Translations under genes and position numbers: made by a program
The notes under the pieces: generated by a model
What the model was told of the DNA's origin: nothing
The model's input: the letters and a program-made list of their open reading frames with translations, nothing else
The model's database searches: none
NCBI GenBank assembly: GCA_010093705.1
Contig: MU006091.1
Location: forward strand, 548,702-612,701
DNA from: Patellaria atrata CBS 101060
Taxonomy: Eukaryota; Ascomycota; Dothideomycetes; Patellariales; Patellariaceae
Reading direction: 5' to 3'
DNA: 64,000 nt
In this document: positions 1 through 12,395 of the stretch, one piece after another
How positions within the stretch are numbered: the stretch's first letter is position 1
How the letters are laid out: each line of letters opens with the position of its first letter

Positions 1-1
1 C

Positions 2-610
2 CTTGCGCTCGACTATTTCCGGGACATATACCCCACCTTTGCAGACTTCTGGCTTTTCCGCAAGACATTCAGCTATCAGTTTGCAGCATTGACATTCATG
101 ACATACATCATGCATATGCATACTCGTTATCCGCACAAGCTGTCCATCTCACGGGCAACCGGCAATGTCTGGGGTTCGGAGCTTGTCGCATCGCTGGCAG
201 GCACTAAACCGACGTTCCACAATCCCGAAGCCGTGCCCTTCCGTCTAACACCCAATCTCCAGACGCTCATGGGCCCTCTGGCAACCGAAGGCATATATGC
301 CCCTACTATCATGGCCATCGCTCGGTGCCTCACTGAACCAGAAGGCGAGCTTGAGATGCAGCTCTCGATTTTCATCCGCGACGAGATGATGCTGTGGTAC
401 ACACAACAGCACCGTCAGCAAGCGGCAGATGGACAGCTGAGGGAAAATGTCCAGATGAACAGCGATCTGGTGGTCAAGCGGGCGGTCAGCCTGGCACAAC
501 CTCCGAACGGGAATCTACCGGCGAACCAGACAGTTGTAGATTTAATTGCTTGTGCCGTCAATCCTACGAAACTTTGTCAATTAGATGCGCTTTGGATGCC
601 GTATTTATAG
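2..610 (+). CDS. TRA1: TRA1/TRRAP C-terminus (partial; 5' part lies outside the window)
   Basis: The frame is open from base 2 and ends at TAG 608-610, giving about 202 residues. It carries the end of the PI3K-like pseudokinase fold, including [20 protein letters not shown] and the conserved [12 protein letters not shown] stretch. It finishes with a FATC-type tail ([13 protein letters not shown]...WMPYL) in which the closing aromatic residues typical of Tra1 are present. Tra1 is the very large activator-binding scaffold shared by the SAGA and NuA4 histone acetyltransferase complexes in the nucleus; it lacks kinase activity. That function is family knowledge; only the C-terminal piece is seen here. 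No intron is needed in this part. Another PIKK such as TOR or Mec1 is unlikely because the kinase DFD/HRD motifs are absent and the FATC tail fits Tra1. Confidence 0.88.
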   Translation, partial: LALDYFRDIYPTFADFWLFRKTFSYQFAALTFMTYIMHMHTRYPHKLSISRATGNVWGSELVASLAGTKPTFHNPEAVPFRLTPNLQTLMGPLATEGIYAPTIMAIARCLTEPEGELEMQLSIFIRDEMMLWYTQQHRQQAADGQLRENVQMNSDLVVKRAVSLAQPPNGNLPANQTVVDLIACAVNPTKLCQLDALWMPYL

Positions 611-2351
611 GCGTATGTGGATGGAATGGGATCGATTGGGAGCTGGGACCGGGGAGTTTGTGGTTTTTATAGGGAGTAATGGGCGTCAATTTATCTTTTA
701 GGACGGTTTTGTGCGCCATGGATAGGAATCTTGACATTCAAAAAGGCAGAGAGTGAGGGTTTCATTACGCGAGCTATCCGCTACTAAGTGTATACAATAG
801 CGTTGTTTCCATTTGGAGTTTCAGGCGTCGAGAAGCGTGGCATGGTTTTTTAAGTTCGACAGGCGTAGCGTAGTGAATTTTGGAGTTACAATTCTCTCGA
901 GACTAGTGCGTGATGTTTTGATGCTTTGTCTAATGATACCTTAATAATAAGGTAATAAATACAAAGCGTGATGAAAGCATGTGACAGTGGAGTGACAACC
1001 GGGGAGCTAGGCAGGATGACGTCGCTATGCAGCGTGGATAGCTCCGAAGACTCAAAGCAACGGGAGCATTCAATACGGAAGACACGGATGCTGAGTTACC
1101 CTACCTTAAAGCAAACCAAGGTACCGGCTTTCAACATGGGCTTCGATCAATTATTGGGCACACGCTCTCCTCTTACCCTGCAGAGCCGAACACGACGATT
1201 TCTCCGCTCTCCGCTCTCCCATCTCTGATGCTCCACCACCAACCCCGCAATAATGTGCTGTGTACAGTACAGTACAGTACCTTATGTTTGCTGTCGTTGG
1301 GAATTTCGCATTGAGTGGCCTACGGTATAGAAGAGGTACTGAGGACCCTGAGTCTGTCATAGTATCATCATAATTGACTGATTCTCCAGAGAAATTTCTT
1401 CATGGAGATTTTGAAGTTTGTGTCGTGAGATGTTGAGGAAGTTCTGTTGGTCACCGGAAAGGGCAGAATTTAGGTGAGAAGGAGGATTGCCTCTTGGCGG
1501 CATGGCGGGGCCAACGTTCTAAGGGCGGCTCATGGAAGGTGCGCTAGGGCCGGCTTAGGAAGGGAGCTCTCCCTCGTGGTTTCTGATAAGGTACGGAGTT
1601 CTGCGCGAAAGGAAGTGACCAAAAAGGGAACAGTCAGTTGGGACTGTTAGATTTTGTGGCAATGAAGCTTGACGGGAGGGAGGGCATATCTTGTCACCCT
1701 TTATAGCTTCCCGAGGACATTTTGAGACCGGATCGATGGCAAGTTGACGTGCAAAGCCGTGGGAAAGAGGGTTTGATCACGAGCAGATTGAGCATGGCGC
1801 GGACTGATGCAACCGCGAACAGGGAAAGCCGATCACCAACGAAAGACTCCACCACCTTAAGAAACTTCATCACCCAACCTCCACCCTTTTCACTCATTCA
1901 CTTTTTTATGTTCACTGGCACCATATTCAATCTTCGAAGACCGCCGAATTACTTCTGCCCGCGAGCGATTACTTAACGCCGGTAATACGAACAATTTCCA
2001 ACTTCTTCCTTCTCGAATCTAAGAAGCGGTTGAGCAGTGATCCTAGTAAGGTCCAAGCGAACCACCTCAGAGCTTCATCATTTTGCATTCCACCAGCCAC
2101 CTGCTACGAAACTCGGTACCAATTGCGGGCCCAAACTCCTTGAATATCAGCAAATCTCGCTATTAGGTTCTCTATAGCTGCTCGCACTTTTCAATTGTCT
2201 TCCTCAATTCTCCTTCCAAACCACAGAGGCTGCTAGGGGCTCCTCCAGTTGCACTTTACCTTTTCACTTAATCTTGCGGCATCGATCAACCCTAATCTGG
2301 TATCCGTACCCAACGAGCTGACCAAACCTCATCACATCACATCCTCTCAAC
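611..2351. other. Intergenic: TRA1 3' flank and GSY1 promoter/5' leader
   Basis: No convincing gene is seen. Short frames here lack coding character. The stretch contains a GTACA-type 5-mer repeat at 1262-1280, a GTACGGAGT motif at 1591-1599, and pyrimidine-rich tracts at about 2180-2270 that suit a fungal promoter/5' leader for the glycogen synthase starting at 2352. Confidence 0.6.
1262..1280. repeat. Short tandem repeat (AGTAC)n
   Basis: Four consecutive copies of a GTAC/AGTAC unit form a near-perfect 19-bp run. It is simple-sequence DNA in the TRA1-GSY1 spacer. Confidence 0.8.
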
Positions 2352-4773
2352 ATGGCTGCCACGCGCGATGCTACGAACCACGTCCTTTTCGAAATTGCGA
2401 CTGAGGTCGCCAATCGAGGTATTGTTTCTATAATCCACGACCATGTCAATCACGGTACTCATCTCTCATGAACAGTTGGTGGTATTTACTCCGTCCTGAA
2501 GTCAAAGGCGCAAGTCACGACTGCCGAATATGGATCCGCATACACACTTCTCGGTCCTCTCAATCGCAACTCTGTGAGTAAGACCATAGCTTATGATACT
2601 GTAAATTACTAATCTGCTCAGGCTGCTACTGAGGTGGAAGAATTGGAACCAAAGGACCCGGCCCTAGCTGAGACCATCAAATCCATGAATGATCGCGGTA
2701 TTCAAACTCTCTATGGTCGATGGCTTATCGACGGTGCTCCTCGAGTCCTCCTCTTCGACACTGGTACTGGTTACAGGTTCCTTGACGAATGGAAAGGCGA
2801 TCTCTGGTCCGTTGCTGGAATACCATCACCTCCTGGCGATCACGAGACAAATGAGGCAATTGTCTTTGGATATATTATTGCTTGGTTCTTGGGAGAGGTA
2901 AGTCTTATGCAGCAGAGGCGGATGCGCCTAGGTTTAGTCTAACGTTGGCTTAGTATGTTTCCCATGAAATAAAGCGCGCAGTCGTCGCTCAATTTCACGA
3001 ATGGCTCGCCGGTGTAGCTCTTCCGCTCTGCAAAAAGAGGCGCATTGACTGCACCACTATATTCACCACTCACGCAACTCTACTAGGACGTTATCTCTGC
3101 GCTGGCTCCGTCGACTTCTACAACAACCTACAATACTTCGATGTTGATCAAGAAGCGGGTAAGCGAGGTATCTATCACAGATATTGCATTGAAAGAGCTG
3201 CCACCCATTCCGCGGACGTGTTCACTACGGTCTCTCATATCACTGCTTACGAGAGCGAGCATCTGCTAAAACGTAAACCTGATGGTGTCTTACCAAATGG
3301 TCTCAATGTCAAGAAGTTTTCCGCAACTCACGAGTTCCAAAATCTCCATCAAACTTACAAGGAGAAGATCAACGACTTCGTTCGAGGCCACTTTTATGGT
3401 CATAATGACTTTGATCCCGAGAACACTCTATATTTCTTCACTGCGGGTAGATACGAGTACCGGAATAAAGGTGTCGATATGTTCATCGAGTCTCTCGCTA
3501 GGCTTAATCACAAGATGAAGAGCACGAACTCGAATATGACAGTTGTAGCTTTTATTATCATGCCTGCGCAGACATCGTCTCTTACCGTTGAAGCGCTGAA
3601 GGGGCAGGCTGTTATTAAATCTTTGCACGATACGATCAACTCAATTATGGGTAACGCCAGTAAGAAGATATTCGAGCGCGCTCTCACATGGCATGAGGGA
3701 CAACCTCTACCCGAGGACAAGGACCTTTTCTCTGCCCAAGACAAGATTCTCCTGAGACGAAGACTTTTTGCCATGAAGCGCCACAATCTACCACCTATTG
3801 TGACGCACAACATGATCAACGATGCCGAAGATCCGATTCTCAATCAAATCCGGCGGTGCCAGCTTTTCAACCATCCAACAGATCGAGTGAAGATTGTGTT
3901 CCATCCCGAATTCTTAAATTCAGCCAACCCAGTGTTGTCGATGGATTACGATGACTTTGTCCGTGGCACTCATCTTGGCGTTTTTGCCTCGTACTATGAG
4001 CCGTGGGGTTATACTCCAGCCGAATGTACCGTCATGGGTGTTCCTAGCATTACGACAAATCTTTCCGGCTTCGGCTGCTACATGGAGGAACTGATCGAGA
4101 ATGCCAGCGACTATGGTATCTATATCGTGGATAGGCGTATGAAGGGTGTCGATGACTCTGTCAACCAGCTAGCAGACTATATGTTCGACTTCACGAAGAA
4201 GAGCAAACGACAGCGGATCAACCAACGTAACCGGACAGAGAGATTGAGTGATCTTCTTGACTGGAAGAGGATGGGCATGGAATATGTCAAAGCTCGACAA
4301 TTAGCTCTGAGAAGGGGTATGATTCCACATATTGATAGTATATTTTACAAAGTTCCACTAACAATTTGTAGCATATCCAACCTCATTCGACGGAGATGAA
4401 GAGCCAGACTACTTCGGGGCGACTGAGGTTAAGATCTCACGCCCACTTTCTGAGCCGGGGTCACCTAGAGATCGCTCTGGTATGATGACTCCTGGTGATT
4501 TTGCATCCCTTCAAGAAGGTCGCGAGGGACTGAGCACGGAAGACTACATCGCATGGAAGCTCCCGTAAGATTGAAACTCCTCCCCTATCATTATTAACCA
4601 ATATTCTTACATTCTCCTCTAGTGAAGAGGAAGATCCTGAGGAATACCCCTTCCCATTGACCCTAAAATTGAAGAAACAAGGGGAACCATCGCCAGCATC
4701 AACGCCAGTCGCTCCAATGATTAACGGAAGTAATGGCAATGGCAATGCTTCATCATCCTCAGCAACGTCATAA
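2352..4773 (+). CDS. GSY1: Glycogen synthase (GT3 family)
   Basis: The model has six exons: 2352-2418, 2476-2573, 2622-2897, 2954-4316, 4372-4564 and 4623-4773. They total 2148 nt, or 715 residues, the usual fungal length. The enzyme extends alpha-1,4-glucan chains from UDP-glucose in the cytoplasm to make glycogen. Seen directly: an N-terminal VGGIYSVL segment (first Rossmann half), [14 protein letters not shown], and the catalytic E-x7-E motif in [10 protein letters not shown] at about residues 496-504. An arginine-rich segment ([18 protein letters not shown]) at about 560-580 corresponds to the glucose-6-phosphate-responsive helix of the family. The C-terminus is Ser/Pro-rich ([15 protein letters not shown]), as expected for sites of inhibitory phosphorylation. 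All introns are GT-AG with matching phases. The ATG at 2352 follows CAAC and is the first one in frame. Confidence 0.96.
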
Positions 4774-6203
4774 ACGCTGAAGGATATATATACCAATTTC
4801 GATAGGTGGTGGTAACTAATGATTATCAAGAGTGTCCAAATATTGACGGTCAAGGTCCCTGATCCGCGGTCTTTGCATCGGTGTTCAAACACTCCTACTC
4901 TGTACAATAAACTCTCCCTTGTTTCCTACTTCTTTGCATTGCCAAATGGCCTGTGATATATCGTCATTTGGCGGCCCTTTCTTTTGTCGATTTCTTTCCT
5001 CCTTTGGACTTCCGTACTTCCATTTCTAGGTCATCCTTTTCACCGGATTCGGTTAGCTGCATTTTCCTCGTGTGGCATTGCATCAACTTTCGAGACTTGT
5101 TGTTGGTTTTACAATGCAAATAGTAGATATGCCGAATCATTAATAGCTGAGAGTGCAATACAATGCTGTGAACGGTCTCGAAGTGTAGCAGATAGAAATA
5201 CGTTATTTCAACGTGTCGGGCTACTTTGTACAATATTTACGTTAGTAACTCCACAGCTGATGCTGCAGGTATTGCTGATGTGTCATTATGCTCGAAACAC
5301 GTTGCGATGCCGAGTAATAGATGAAATGCTTGATTTGGATAATGGGGGTTGTTGAGTGGATGGGAAGACTTTAGGATGGTTTAGCGGAAAGGAGGAAACC
5401 TGGAAGGGCTAGACGGTCTTGGTGGCTGCTCCGCCACACCTGGCATCTGGCACCTGCCGTGGGATTGCACCTTTTTTGTCGGCGTGGTCGGCTCGGGACT
5501 TATCATAAATAACCATCAATAACCGTTCCCGTAACGGACTACAAGTACTGATAATCTCCATCTCCTCCTTCGTACAGTCAATGTTAGAGAGCACGTTGTG
5601 CACTTGTTTTGTATCTAATTCACTAATCGTTATTGGTTGTACTGCTGAGGTGTCCAACCCGTTTATACGTCCATTGCGCTATACTAGACATACGGTACGC
5701 GCTTTGAGCAAAGTGTACCCATTCACCAAGTCCGGAGTAACGCGACAAGGGGCACCAAGATCTCTTGTTCCCACCTCACCTGAACCTTTGTCTTGTACAT
5801 AACATCGTTACGGCTGATACTCCCTTGCTCGACGGAAACGGCCTGCGTACACTCCTCTCATTGACCTGTTGCGTGCCGAGTACGATAACGCAACTTTCCA
5901 ATTGCGGATTTGACTCTATCTGTCCGTCTGACTATACCGACTTCGCCATGTGGATTCTTTGACATTATCCGATCGCATTGCCCTGCGATAACCTCTTCTC
6001 CTCGCTTCGAACAAGAAATATTCACCACACACAATCTTCAATTCCTCTCCCGTGGCAGACCTCTCAGGAGCGTGCTCTGCGCCCACTTGTTGCTGTCCTA
6101 ACCCACCAAACGTTCGCATCTTCTCGTGACAGTTGATTGAGCAATCAATCGGTACTTCGGCATCGGAGGGCTACAATATCATACGTTATAATTAGTTGCA
6201 AAT
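4774..6203. other. Intergenic: GSY1 3' flank and TRK promoter
   Basis: No supported gene. An 82-codon open stretch on the minus strand (5409-5657) has no ATG start and no recognisable motif. TC-rich blocks around 5740-6110 probably belong to the TRK promoter and 5' leader. Confidence 0.6.
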
Positions 6204-8936
6204 ATGTTTGGCCCATGGATAGAGATGTGGGGTTGGCTGAAAAGCCTCATGCCCAGAAGATTACGCTTCCATCGACCGCGATTCAGTTTCATTATGTTGC
6301 ATTGTAAGTTGTCCGAAGCAGATGCTGCCGAATACTATTATATGAAAGAGGACTAACTATTTGTTCCGTCATTAGATGGCTATATTGTCTTCATGGCTCT
6401 ACTTACTTCAGTCATTATCTACGGCGACGGAAAAATTCCCTATATTGATGCGCTGTTCTTTGGTAGTGGTGCTGCTACACAAAGTGGACTGAATACGTAT
6501 GTCTTCATGCATCACGGATGACTCGGCAAAACGATTATTGACTCTTTGTAGAATCGATGTCAGCAACCTACAACTTTACCAGCAGGTACAGACAGTCAAC
6601 ACCCTATTTTTACAATGCGCTGATTGTCTCTTCAACAGGTTACAATTATGATCGTTGCATGCCTTTGCACCCCTATCTTTATTCATGGTTTCGTTGTTTT
6701 TATACGTCTTTACTGGTTTGAGAAGCGTTTTCAAAATATCGTTCAAGATGCTAGGGCTATGCGACATACCCGGACCCGATCAAGGACCCGGAGTCAAGCA
6801 AAAGCGGATTTAGAGGCTGATGTAGAATCAAATGGAGTCAACGGTCGTGCTATTACAGTTTTACGTGGACCGGATGGAAAGGCGAACGGAAAACATGGAG
6901 ATGATGAGAAGGACGGTGTGACGGATGGAGATCTTTCAAACGGGGCTACCATCGCTCCTACAGACGGAAACCAAACTCCAAGCTCCGCGACATTCCATAG
7001 GGATATCACTTTTGCTGATCAGACGAGACCTTCCGCTCACCGGAAAGTGTCTAACTTAGAGCGCGTTCCAGAGCGTCGTACTGCTGAGCAACATATTGCT
7101 TTTGTCGAATCACAGAGGAATCAGAAGGATAAAGGTACCTTGTGGATACCAGGACCGCGAGATTACGAAGCAGGTCACGTTCCGCAGCAGGTAGATGATG
7201 CCGATGGAGGCCCACTAGATCAGGAGAGTACAGTAGATAGAACTAATTCGCAGATGGATGGTACTTCACCCGGCACGGATACTCAGGACGAACTAAACGG
7301 TGATGATCATCCCTTTAAACGCCACATTACTATCGACGAACCCAGTCGTCCTGGTACGAGAGGCCAGTCCAAGTCGGCTTTCTCCCGTTTCCCCTTCCAA
7401 AGATCAACTGGACGAGCAGACGATGACTTGGGGGCTACAACCGTCCGTGCGCGAGGTCGCAGCAATACACTTGCCAGTTTTCTAGCAGCTCGCACTCAGG
7501 ATAAGGATGAAGATCCAATGCCGTATCTCAGCTGGGCGCCTACAATTGGACGAAATTCTGCATTCGTAGATCTGACGGAAGAGCAGCGAGAAGAATTGGG
7601 CGGGATTGAGTATCGAGCACTGAAAACTCTGGCATTTATTCTCATTGCTTACTATGTCGGTTTCCACCTTCTTGCAATGATCTGCTTGCTCCCCTGGATT
7701 GTACGGTCGAGACAATATTCAGATGTTGTTCGAGCATCCGGTTCCACTCCGGTCTGGTGGGGTTTATTTACTCCAGCGTCGCTTTTCAATGACCTGGGTT
7801 TTACTCTGACCCCAGACTCAATGGTCTCCTTCCAAAAAGCGGTGTTTCCACTCCTACTCGGTAGCTTTCTGATCATTATTGGTAACACTGGCTTTCCTTG
7901 CATGCTACGCTTCGTCATCTGGGTTTGCGAGAGGCTTGTTCCCCGTGATACTGCTGTTTGGGAAGAGCTTCGTTTTCTTCTTGACCATCCCAGACGCTGT
8001 TTCACACTCCTTTTCCCCAGCGCTGCCACGTGGTGGCTCTTCTGGATTCTGGTAATTCTTAACGGCGTCGATCTCATCTTCTTCATCATCCTTGACCTCA
8101 ACGATACCACGGTTACGTCTCTCCCTCCCGGCATTCGCGTACTCGACGGTTGGTTCCAAGCCTCCTCAACCCGTACCGCAGGTTTTGCTGTTGTCAATCT
8201 CGCGGACCTCCACCCCGCCATCCAAGTCTCGTACCTGGTTATGATGTACATTTCCGTGTTCCCCATTGCCATTTCCCTCCGCCGTACCAACGTATACGAA
8301 GAGAAATCGCTCGGCATCTACGCCGGAGACAACGAAGACTCGGACGAAGCGACGAATAACGCCACGGCAAAAGAACAGAGCTATGTCGGCACACATTTGC
8401 GTCGTCAACTTTCCTTCGATCTGTGGTACGTCTTCCTCGGTTTTTTCCTCATCGCCATTATCGAGGGTGGACGTCTTGAAAACACAAATGACTACGCCTT
8501 CACGCTGTTCAGTGTTCTCTTTGAAATAATCTCAGCATATGGAACCGTCGGATTAAGCCTGGGTTACCCTGGGTTCAACACTTCTTTTAGCGGACAGTTC
8601 AAGACGCTGTCTAAGCTCATCATCATCGCGATGCAAATCCGTGGCAGGCATAGAGGCTTACCATATGCACTTGACAGAGCGATTTTGCTCCCGAGTGAAA
8701 GTCTCCATAAAAAGGAGGCGGAGGATGCTATTAGGAGGGCGAGGAGGGGTAGCACGGCCAGCCAGATCAGCGGGGGGGACGGTCAGGGAGCTGCGAGTGC
8801 GGCGGTCTTGGCTCGCGAGAGCACACGTGCGAGCGCGAACAGGGATAGAGAGAGAGAAAGTGGAGGACTCATGAGGATCGTCACGGGCGCGTTGAGTGCA
8901 GGGCCTATGTTGAATAATAAGGGGAAGAAAGCGTAG
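6204..8936 (+). CDS. TRK1: TRK-type high-affinity potassium transporter
   Basis: Four exons (6204-6303, 6376-6496, 6552-6585, 6639-8936) give 850 residues. Fungal TRK proteins are plasma-membrane K+ uptake systems built from four M1-P-M2 repeats. Four pore-loop signatures are visible: GAATQSGLNT at about 65-74, FNDLGFTLTPDSM at about 465, STRTAGF at about 593 and GTVGLSLG at about 718. A long hydrophilic, Arg/Asp/Ser-rich stretch of roughly 290 residues lies between the first and second repeats, which is the hallmark of fungal TRK. The tail after RGRHRGLPYALDRAILLP is charged and cytoplasmic. Exon 3 is only 34 nt but carries IDVSNLQLYQQ directly after the first filter, so the splice pattern is well constrained. 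Whether it is the TRK1 or TRK2 paralogue cannot be decided here. Confidence 0.95.
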
Positions 8937-10247
8937 AGGCTTCAGAGATGGAGTTTGTCGGCTGGCTTTGTTTGCATTGGGCCAGATTTGTCTGTTGCGC
9001 GCTAGGAATCTGGGTTTGGGTTAGATTTTTGTCTGTAGGATGGGAACTCGTGAAGTAAGCATTAGCGGGTTAGGGATTCTGTATTGATGGAGGTTTTTGT
9101 GTGTTTGAAGGTAGTTCGTGGGAATGTCTAGACGGGGAAGGTATAGATAGTGTAGTGAGAGCATAATATGATGAGTTGAAATATATCACCACCTTTATAT
9201 CGCCTATGGCTGCGTTGATTTATGGCGTATGTAATGGACAGTACATCCTCACTTATGAATATGGCCAAGCTATCGTGTATAGTGTGATCGTTCTGCAGTT
9301 CGGGCAGTTATGACAGTTATGGCAGTTGTGGCCGTTTAATCATTCTTCACAGTTTCTTCACAGCTGTTTTACTCATAGAACTACAAAGTTATCATACACT
9401 TCACCCATACCCTACCTACTCCCCTTCACCCCACTCCACTTCACTCACCCACTGACCTTCTACCCAATCCGGTGAAATCCCCTCCCTCTATATTCACCTT
9501 CCCGTTTCGCTATGGTGCAGTTAGTTGGTGTCGGCTGTTCCTTTGTCGGTTATCCTATCCAATTTCCTTAACAGTCTATGTTCGATTCTCGTCGACACCA
9601 ACTTTCCGGCAAGGCGGAACTTATTCTTTTTTCTTTTTTGTTCCCTTGGACTATTTTTTTGGGGGGCTTTTTCAGTTTGTTTGAACTTTTACTTTTATTC
9701 TGGAGGGGAAGGAGGTTTGGGTTATGAATGAGATGTGCGTGTATGGTTCTGTAGAGTGGCTTGCTTTATGGATACTTACTTTTTTTATACGCCACAGTCC
9801 ATACGCTTCTGTACAATATCTCACACTATGGCAGGGTAGGTGAAGATAGTTCAAGACGCAAGGAATGCAGAACGAGTTGTTCTACCTCTCTACTTGATTA
9901 CAATTGCATAGTGTGTTCGGCCAAGAGTGGGTAAGTGGATATGTGGTATAGACGGACAATATGTAAAACCCCTTACCACCTTAGGATATCGGAAGATGGG
10001 TTACAGTACAATGAATCAAACAATTGTATCTCATCTCCTCCATCATCCCATGACGAAGAAAAGTACCCAGGCTCTTCGCCACAGTGGTAGAACTACACGC
10101 CAACCCCCCTACAGCCACAGACCGGAAAAGAGAGCAAAGAGCGACAAGAAGAAGATCATCCCCTCGTTGCCACCACAAGCCACAAAAGTGCCAACGTCTT
10201 CATACACCCATCCTCGCCACGCCACCACCCCAAACTCCCAAACACAT
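8937..10247. other. Intergenic between convergent TRK and multicopper oxidase
   Basis: This is the 3' flank of both neighbours. AT-rich and T-rich tracts (for example 9630-9665) are present. No gene or RNA was recognised. The open plus-strand frame that begins near 9927 runs antisense into the oxidase and is not credited. Confidence 0.6.
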
Positions 10248-12395
10248 CTACCCCTCAACAACGCTCCTCCTCAGCCTCTCCCGTCCTTCCCTCCTCTCCG
10301 CCCTAATCTTCCTGCTAACTTCCCTCTTCGCATACCCATGCACTTGATTCAACTCCGCCTCGATCTCCTCCAAATTCGCATAAGCCCCCGTCGCCGCAAA
10401 CCTCGGAAGCACCACGTCCCTGACCTGCTGGAGGTTCGTGGTGCCCGGGTACGGCTGGGCGCGCCACCGCGGCTCCATGGGATCGATGAGCAGGTCCTGC
10501 GTGTCGTACTGGAAGTTCTGGAGCTGCGTCACGTTGAAGGCGGCCATCATGTCGTGGTCTTCGTGGACGAGGTTGTGGCCTGGTCAGAGTTAGGTTGCTG
10601 GGTATTCACCGACATCGATTACGAGGATAGGGAGAGTAGGGGGGCTGAGAAGATGGGGGAACTTACAGTGGAACATGTACACGCCGTGATGGGGTTGGAA
10701 CTGCATGAGCACCGTGACGGCCTCGTTGGGACCGAGGCTCACTACGTCTTTAAGCGCTTTTTGCTCGTACGCGGATACGGCGTTGCGGCCGCCGACGCGG
10801 GATTTGATTTGGAAGTCGACGAGATGGATGTGGATCTATCATAGTAAATAATGGCTCTTACTACATTCTGACCGGAAGTATCGGAAATGTACCGGATGAC
10901 TCCAACCGCCGCTGCCATTTTCAAGCTTCCAGAGCTCAACCTTGCCGCGCTGCGGACGGGCTAGGATGCGGTTCGCAACGTCTGCAAAGCCGACGCCGTT
11001 GATGCGCCATTCAGAGTTTCTATAGTTTAGGCGTTAATACCGAGGCTATGACTGGGGAAAGAGGGGGGCTTACGTGTGCTCAAATAGGAAACTCCGGTCG
11101 ACAGCTGTTCTCTGAACAGGAGGTAAATGTAGATTCGCCAGGTTGGTGGGTACAGGCCCGTTGTTCGCAGTAGAACTGACTGCGTTGCCCACTTTGAAGC
11201 GCATCACGCGATCGGTTCCGAAATAGTCCTCGTCTTTGAAGACATCGCGGGCATTGGTCAGGGTGAGGTTCTTCCCAGCAAATGGAGCGAAGTCTACAAT
11301 AATCTCCCATCGCTCCGCCATAGCTATTCTCAGGTTATTGGTAGAGACAGACTGGCTCAGGAGTCCGGAGTCAGAACCTATGACGGTGAAGGGCACTTTC
11401 GTGTTTCCATTCATGAGTGAAAGGGAGAATGATCGATCTGCGGCGGCGTCTAGCAATCTGAATCTGTATTTGCGGGGCTCAACCGCTAGATACGGCCATG
11501 GCTGACCTAGGAATGGTGTCAGCTAAGTTGCGAATTGGGAATGAAGACAACATACCATTGACTTCAATGACATCTCCCCACCATTCATCCTCCTCTCCAG
11601 CGATAGAAAGAAGATCACCATTGGATTTGTAAAACTTTGCATTGAGGGCTAGTGGGATATCATATTGGCCGCTGGGAAGTCCAAGAGCAGCATCAACTGG
11701 GTCATCGATGATGTAGAAGCCCGCTTGCCCCTGATAGGCGTTTACCGCACTAATGTCTTGTTAGATTATACTAAAAGAAATAATGGGGTAGTAGGGGACG
11801 GACGTGATCCCTTCAGCATGGTCATGATACCACAAAGTGCGTGCAGCTTGTGTATTGGGATAGTAGTAGTCTTTGTACTGTCCTGGTTCAAGGACATCTT
11901 CTGCCCATCCGTCCCAAGCTGCCCTCGACGCAGACCCGTGGAGATGTATAGAAGATGGGCGAGCTGTTTACGAAATAAGCATTCATCCTACGATTCTATC
12001 GAGAGGACGCACTTTGCTGGTTGATGAACCTCACAACAGTTTCCCTGCCACGAGTGACACGGATGGTTGGTCCAGGTGCTTGTCCATTATAGCCCACAAG
12101 ATTTGCAAGACCGAGGTTAGGATATTGTCGCCTTTGAAATGGTTGGATCTTGATCTCGTAAAAATCAATTGGTACACTTGTGTTGGGGTTGGTATATGTT
12201 CTGGCAATTGTTAGACGTGCCTCTTTTCGACCAGACAGTATACACTCACGTCAAAGGAGCTAGTGTAGATGGTATAGGGAGAGGAAACTCAAAGAGGTAG
12301 TTATATACAGGACTTTCCCAGTCATCATCCCCAGCGAATGCTAAGGGAAGAGAATATAGGACAAAAGATAGTAGACGAAGGAACGCCATAATCAT
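10248..12395 (-). CDS. Secreted multicopper oxidase, bilirubin-oxidase-like
   Basis: Eight exons (12395-12250, 12200-12013, 11963-11804, 11749-11556, 11506-11074, 11019-10893, 10835-10667, 10579-10248) give 582 residues. The start IMAFLRLLSFVLYSLPLAFA is a signal peptide, so the product is probably extracellular. Four copper-binding motifs are present: HLHG at about 118, WYHDHA at about 160, HPIHIHLVDF at about 416 and HCHNLVHEDHDMM at about 472. The T1 cysteine lies in HCH and the axial ligand is a Met. Sequence between these sites (SASRAAWDGWAEDV, DVIEVNGQPWPYL, ENGSGGWSHP) closely resembles Myrothecium bilirubin oxidase rather than basidiomycete laccase. Such enzymes oxidise phenols or bilirubin and reduce O2 to water. 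The natural substrate is unknown. All splice phases agree, so the gene looks intact. Confidence 0.93.

Noticed and set aside
5409-5657. 82-codon minus-strand frame upstream of TRK
   Set aside because: No ATG start, no motif, and it overlaps a likely promoter region.
7652-8317. 221-codon minus-strand open frame
   Set aside because: It is antisense to the TRK membrane region, which is certain coding sequence; Arg/Ser-rich mirror frames are a common artefact.
9927-10844. 305-codon plus-strand open frame
   Set aside because: Its second half is antisense to the last exons of the multicopper oxidase, it is low in complexity (Pro/His/Arg-rich), and it has no motif.
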